DNA from: an uncultured Clostridia bacterium
GTDB taxonomy: Bacteria; Bacillota; Clostridia; RGIG6154
Assembly: GCA_934457515.1 (NCBI GenBank)
Contig: CAKSHV010000005.1
Coordinates: 1 to 14,596, forward strand
Direction: 5' to 3'
Length of the DNA stretch: 14,596 nt
Part shown: piece after piece, positions 11,860 to 14,596 of the stretch
Position numbering within the stretch: position 1 is the stretch's first letter
How the letters are laid out: every line of letters begins with the position of its first letter
Notes under the pieces: generated by a model
The model's input: only the letters and a program-made list of their open reading frames with translations
Databases searched by the model: none
What the model was told of the DNA's origin: nothing
Position numbers and translations under genes: made by a program

Positions 11860-14596
11860 TTATTTTGTCATCGGAGTGAGTGTTTTTTCGGAAGATTTTA
11901 TCGTTTTGCCGTCAATCACCTTTTCCACGTAATAGGTAAAGGATGCTTTCGGGTCGGTTACTTTCACGATAAACTCAAAAGGTGCATAGGTGTCGTCCAT
12001 GGTCTGCCATGCGCCGTTTCCGACTTTATAGTGCAGAACTGCTTTCTCTGCCTTTTCAAAGCCCTCGGAAATGCCGACATAGGCAAAATATTCATCGCCC
12101 GACATCTGCAAAACATATCCGAAATCGGTTTCGCCGTCTTTCGGTGATACCGTTTGCTTGCCGGCATTCGCCTCGTTAATCTGAACGGTGCTGTATTCGG
12201 GTGCTTTCACCGCGTCAGACTGAATCTTAATCGAAAGAATTGTGCGTCCCGGAACGGTGATTTCCGCTTTGCCGTCGGTAATCTGAAGGGCGGATGTGTT
12301 GCCGTCCGCGTCAAACACGGTTGCCTCGCCCGTGTAGCCTGAAAGAACATCGCCCAAAGTGATGGCTGCGCTTTGCGGTGCTGTGTCCTCGTTCATAAAG
12401 CCGATTGCTGCCACGCCGTCTTTGCGCGCCGCAACCCAGTCAAGCTGCACATTATCGGTTGTAACAATACCTTTTTTCAGCCACAGCCACATATTGTCCT
12501 CGTCATAGAACTTACCGCTTTCGCCGCCGTACATACGGTTGGAGAAGTATGCATAGCCAGAGTTGCGAACTGACGGGAAGTTAATCTTTTGGTTCGACCA
12601 GTTCCACGCCTGTGTGAACAAGAAGTCCTGCAGCATTGCCAAAAACGGCTGCATGTGGTGCCAGTAAATGCCCGTGATGTCAGGTCCTTCAAACGGATAA
12701 TCCTTATTTTGCTGATATGCAAAATAGTTATTGTAGTAATAGCCGCTGTAGGTTGTGTGTCTGCCGACTACCGCATTTCTTGCATACGTTTCAAAAATCG
12801 GATCGCCCGAATATTCGGCAAGGCGCATGAGGTCCGGCGCCCAGGATGCCATAATCATGTTGCCCGAACCGTGCATGGTGTAGGTAAAGGTCTGTTCGAG
12901 CGAAAGACCCGCTCTCGAAACCGTCCAGAACGGCAGGGTTTGGTCTTGCAGCTTGTCATACTCTCCCTCGCCGGGGGTGTATTTAATTTTGCCGTACCAG
13001 CGCGGACCGCCGTTTTTCGCATATCTTGTTTCACGCACATAGTCTGCCGAAACGGTGTAGTCCTCGTCGCCGCTGTTCGGATAAATCCAAACGGTGGGCA
13101 AAAGGTTGTATGCCGCTTTCACAGCCGCGTCTAAATACTGTTTATCCTGCGTTACTTCATATAAATCAATCAGTCCGAAGAACTGCGGATAGAAGTTGAT
13201 TGCAATAAACATTTCCTCGTTAAAGCGAACACTTCTGGGCGCGTCAATCTGATTTTCAATAAATTTCTTTGCCTCGGTCTCGGCTTTTTCCAGGTAGGAT
13301 TTGTCGTTTGTGTACTTGTAAAGCCACAAATATTCCTGATATTTCGGCGCTGTGCCGTAGGTGTCAACCGAAACAAGACCTTTATCGATGCCGATTTCTT
13401 TTAACGGCGTCATCATCTTTTCGCTCATGAGGTAGGCGCCGCCGTATACCGCGCTGCCGTAGTTTCTGCACGCCGTGCCGATCGGCGTTACGCCGCCGTA
13501 GTTTGCCGTGCCGCCCTCTAAATCGCCGTTACTGTAATGGAAGCCCGGACGGGTGAGCAGGTAGGCAAGAGTCGGGATGGTTCTGCGCTCTAAGAAATCC
13601 TTGTCCTCGGTTAAGAGGTAGGTGGACATGAATACCAGGGGATTTGACTGCGTAACCGTGTTCTTTGCCTCAATATTATAGTAACCAAGCATGCCGTCGT
13701 CCCAGCCCGCCTTGTCGCTGTTGGCAAGATCGGTGGTGTTGAAAATCGCGTCGTTCAATGTCGCAAAATAGTTTCTTCTGTAATCGGTCAGTCCATAAAT
13801 ATCCTGTGCAAAGTGCTTATAAACCGGGTACCATTCGCCAAACGATTCAATTATTCTGTAGGTAATCGAATAACTGTCGCCCGCTTTCATTTTAGACTGC
13901 TCGCTTGTGTAAAGCGGAGCTGCCAAAGACGGTGCCGCGCCGCCGTTCGGACCGCGGAGGCTGAAGCCGTATTTTGCACTTTCCACTTTCGGCCATTCGA
14001 GGGGCACGCTGTCTTTATCAATCGCAATGCCGACCGTAACGTCTTTTCCGCTGCCGTTTTTAACGGTTTTCATCGCCATGGGAACAGTTGCATACGGCTC
14101 GCTGACCAGCGAGCTTTCGGTGGGCAGAACGGTTCCGTTAAAGCGGAACGGTGCAAATGCATAGCTAAATTCCTTTGTTTCTGCGCCCGACTGAATGTTT
14201 GCCACAAAATAACCCTCTTTTTTCGGGTACAGCGTAAACGTAACCACCGGCTCGCTTTCGCCGTCTTTCACAGTCACTTTGAAGGTTGCGTTTGCGTAGC
14301 TGTTAGATGCTTTTAAAAGAACGGTTTTGTTGTCAATCACTTCTATTTCAGACGGAATTAACCACGACGGTTCGCCGATTTTATACACGTCGCCCGTCAT
14401 TGCGGTGGTTTCCGTTCCGTTTTTATTAAATGTCGCTTTGTATACCGGGAACTGACCCACGCTGCCGCTCATTTCAGCTTCCTTTGCATACATCAGAAGA
14501 GCGCCCATGGTGTTTTCGCGCGAGGTGGTCACTTCGCCGCCAACTGCCATTTCTTTCTGAATCACGTTACCAACGGGGGTTTTAACGGTGTAGAAC
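11860..14596 (-). CDS. Large (alpha/alpha)-toroid protein, probable surface carbohydrate-active enzyme, 5' end cut by window
   Basis: The frame stays open to the window edge; 911 C-terminal residues are visible and the true start is outside. A GTG at 14565 is only the first in-window start codon. Residues 1-255 are beta-rich. About 260-670 are helical with repeated hairpins of the type YLWLYKYTNDKSYLEKAETEA and LYEVTQDKQYLDAAVKAAYNL, plus many aromatics (WDDGMLGYY, GIYWHHMQPF, AWNWSNQ). This is the pattern of six-hairpin glycosidases and toroid polysaccharide lyases. About 700-790 is a beta domain ending in VPGRTILSIKI, like the C-terminal sheets of glycosidases, and about 810-911 is an Ig/FN3-like module. 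No family can be named and no catalytic residues assigned. No transmembrane segment or sortase motif is present at the C-terminus. It has its own strong terminator. Confidence 0.85.
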   Translation of the reverse strand, partial: FYTVKTPVGNVIQKEMAVGGEVTTSRENTMGALLMYAKEAEMSGSVGQFPVYKATFNKNGTETTAMTGDVYKIGEPSWLIPSEIEVIDNKTVLLKASNSYANATFKVTVKDGESEPVVTFTLYPKKEGYFVANIQSGAETKEFSYAFAPFRFNGTVLPTESSLVSEPYATVPMAMKTVKNGSGKDVTVGIAIDKDSVPLEWPKVESAKYGFSLRGPNGGAAPSLAAPLYTSEQSKMKAGDSYSITYRIIESFGEWYPVYKHFAQDIYGLTDYRRNYFATLNDAIFNTTDLANSDKAGWDDGMLGYYNIEAKNTVTQSNPLVFMSTYLLTEDKDFLERRTIPTLAYLLTRPGFHYSNGDLEGGTANYGGVTPIGTACRNYGSAVYGGAYLMSEKMMTPLKEIGIDKGLVSVDTYGTAPKYQEYLWLYKYTNDKSYLEKAETEAKKFIENQIDAPRSVRFNEEMFIAINFYPQFFGLIDLYEVTQDKQYLDAAVKAAYNLLPTVWIYPNSGDEDYTVSADYVRETRYAKNGGPRWYGKIKYTPGEGEYDKLQDQTLPFWTVSRAGLSLEQTFTYTMHGSGNMIMASWAPDLMRLAEYSGDPIFETYARNAVVGRHTTYSGYYYNNYFAYQQNKDYPFEGPDITGIYWHHMQPFLAMLQDFLFTQAWNWSNQKINFPSVRNSGYAYFSNRMYGGESGKFYDEDNMWLWLKKGIVTTDNVQLDWVAARKDGVAAIGFMNEDTAPQSAAITLGDVLSGYTGEATVFDADGNTSALQITDGKAEITVPGRTILSIKIQSDAVKAPEYSTVQINEANAGKQTVSPKDGETDFGYVLQMSGDEYFAYVGISEGFEKAEKAVLHYKVGNGAWQTMDDTYAPFEFIVKVTDPKASFTYYVEKVIDGKTIKSSEKTLTPMTK

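Noticed and set aside
1..14596. CRISPR array, tRNA, IS element, phage or toxin-antitoxin genes
   Set aside because: No spaced repeat array, cloverleaf, transposase, terminal repeat pair or small paired genes were seen on either strand.

Overview
The window looks like a chromosomal segment of a Gram-positive, low-to-moderate G+C anaerobe of the class Clostridia, possibly a gut Oscillospirales-type genome. This is inferred from AGGAG-type ribosome binding sites, near-consensus sigma-A promoters with 17-bp spacers, a copper-amine-oxidase-N stalk domain on an anchored surface protein, and MarR/MATE and MBOAT/DHHW gene pairs. No rRNA, tRNA, CRISPR array, transposase or phage gene was found.

Region 1 (1-1824, minus strand) holds the 5' part of a secreted protein gene. 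Upstream of it is a CorA-type divalent metal transporter. CorA has a leader of about 200 nt with a consensus promoter, a 21-codon ORF that has an excellent Shine-Dalgarno (SD) sequence and an Asp-Pro-Tyr-Pro N-terminus, and several mutually exclusive base pairings around a small terminator-like hairpin. I regard this as the most interesting element here: a candidate translation-coupled attenuator, perhaps a metal (Mg2+) sensor.

Region 2 (1834-3747, plus strand) starts at a divergent promoter 9 bp away. It carries rlmH, which appears to be transcribed without a 5' leader, and an RlmD/RlmCD-type 23S rRNA m5U methyltransferase gene. Both are rRNA modification enzymes. The pair ends at a terminator whose loop contains the -35 box of the next promoter.

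Region 3 (3716-5640, plus strand) is an autoregulated drug-efflux pair. A MarR regulator with a palindromic operator over its own promoter overlaps a MATE-family exporter by 8 nt.

Region 4 (5787-7062, minus strand) is an MFS permease of unknown substrate, with a 12-bp perfect hairpin in its leader.

Region 5 (7063-11765, minus strand) is a self-contained three-gene operon with a consensus promoter and a strong terminator. It encodes a membrane-anchored DHHW/AlgX-like protein with copper-amine-oxidase-N-like domains, an AlgI-type MBOAT acyltransferase, and a second, simpler DHHW protein. Together they probably O-acetylate a cell-surface polysaccharide or secreted glycan: the MBOAT would move acyl groups across the membrane and the two DHHW proteins would transfer them outside. 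The cistrons are separated by GC-rich hairpins that run into near-identical SD regions.

Region 6 (11812-14596, minus strand) is the 3' part of a very large protein with an (alpha/alpha)-toroid, six-hairpin-glycosidase-like core and beta domains, probably a surface carbohydrate-active enzyme. It ends at a perfect 34-bp palindromic terminator.
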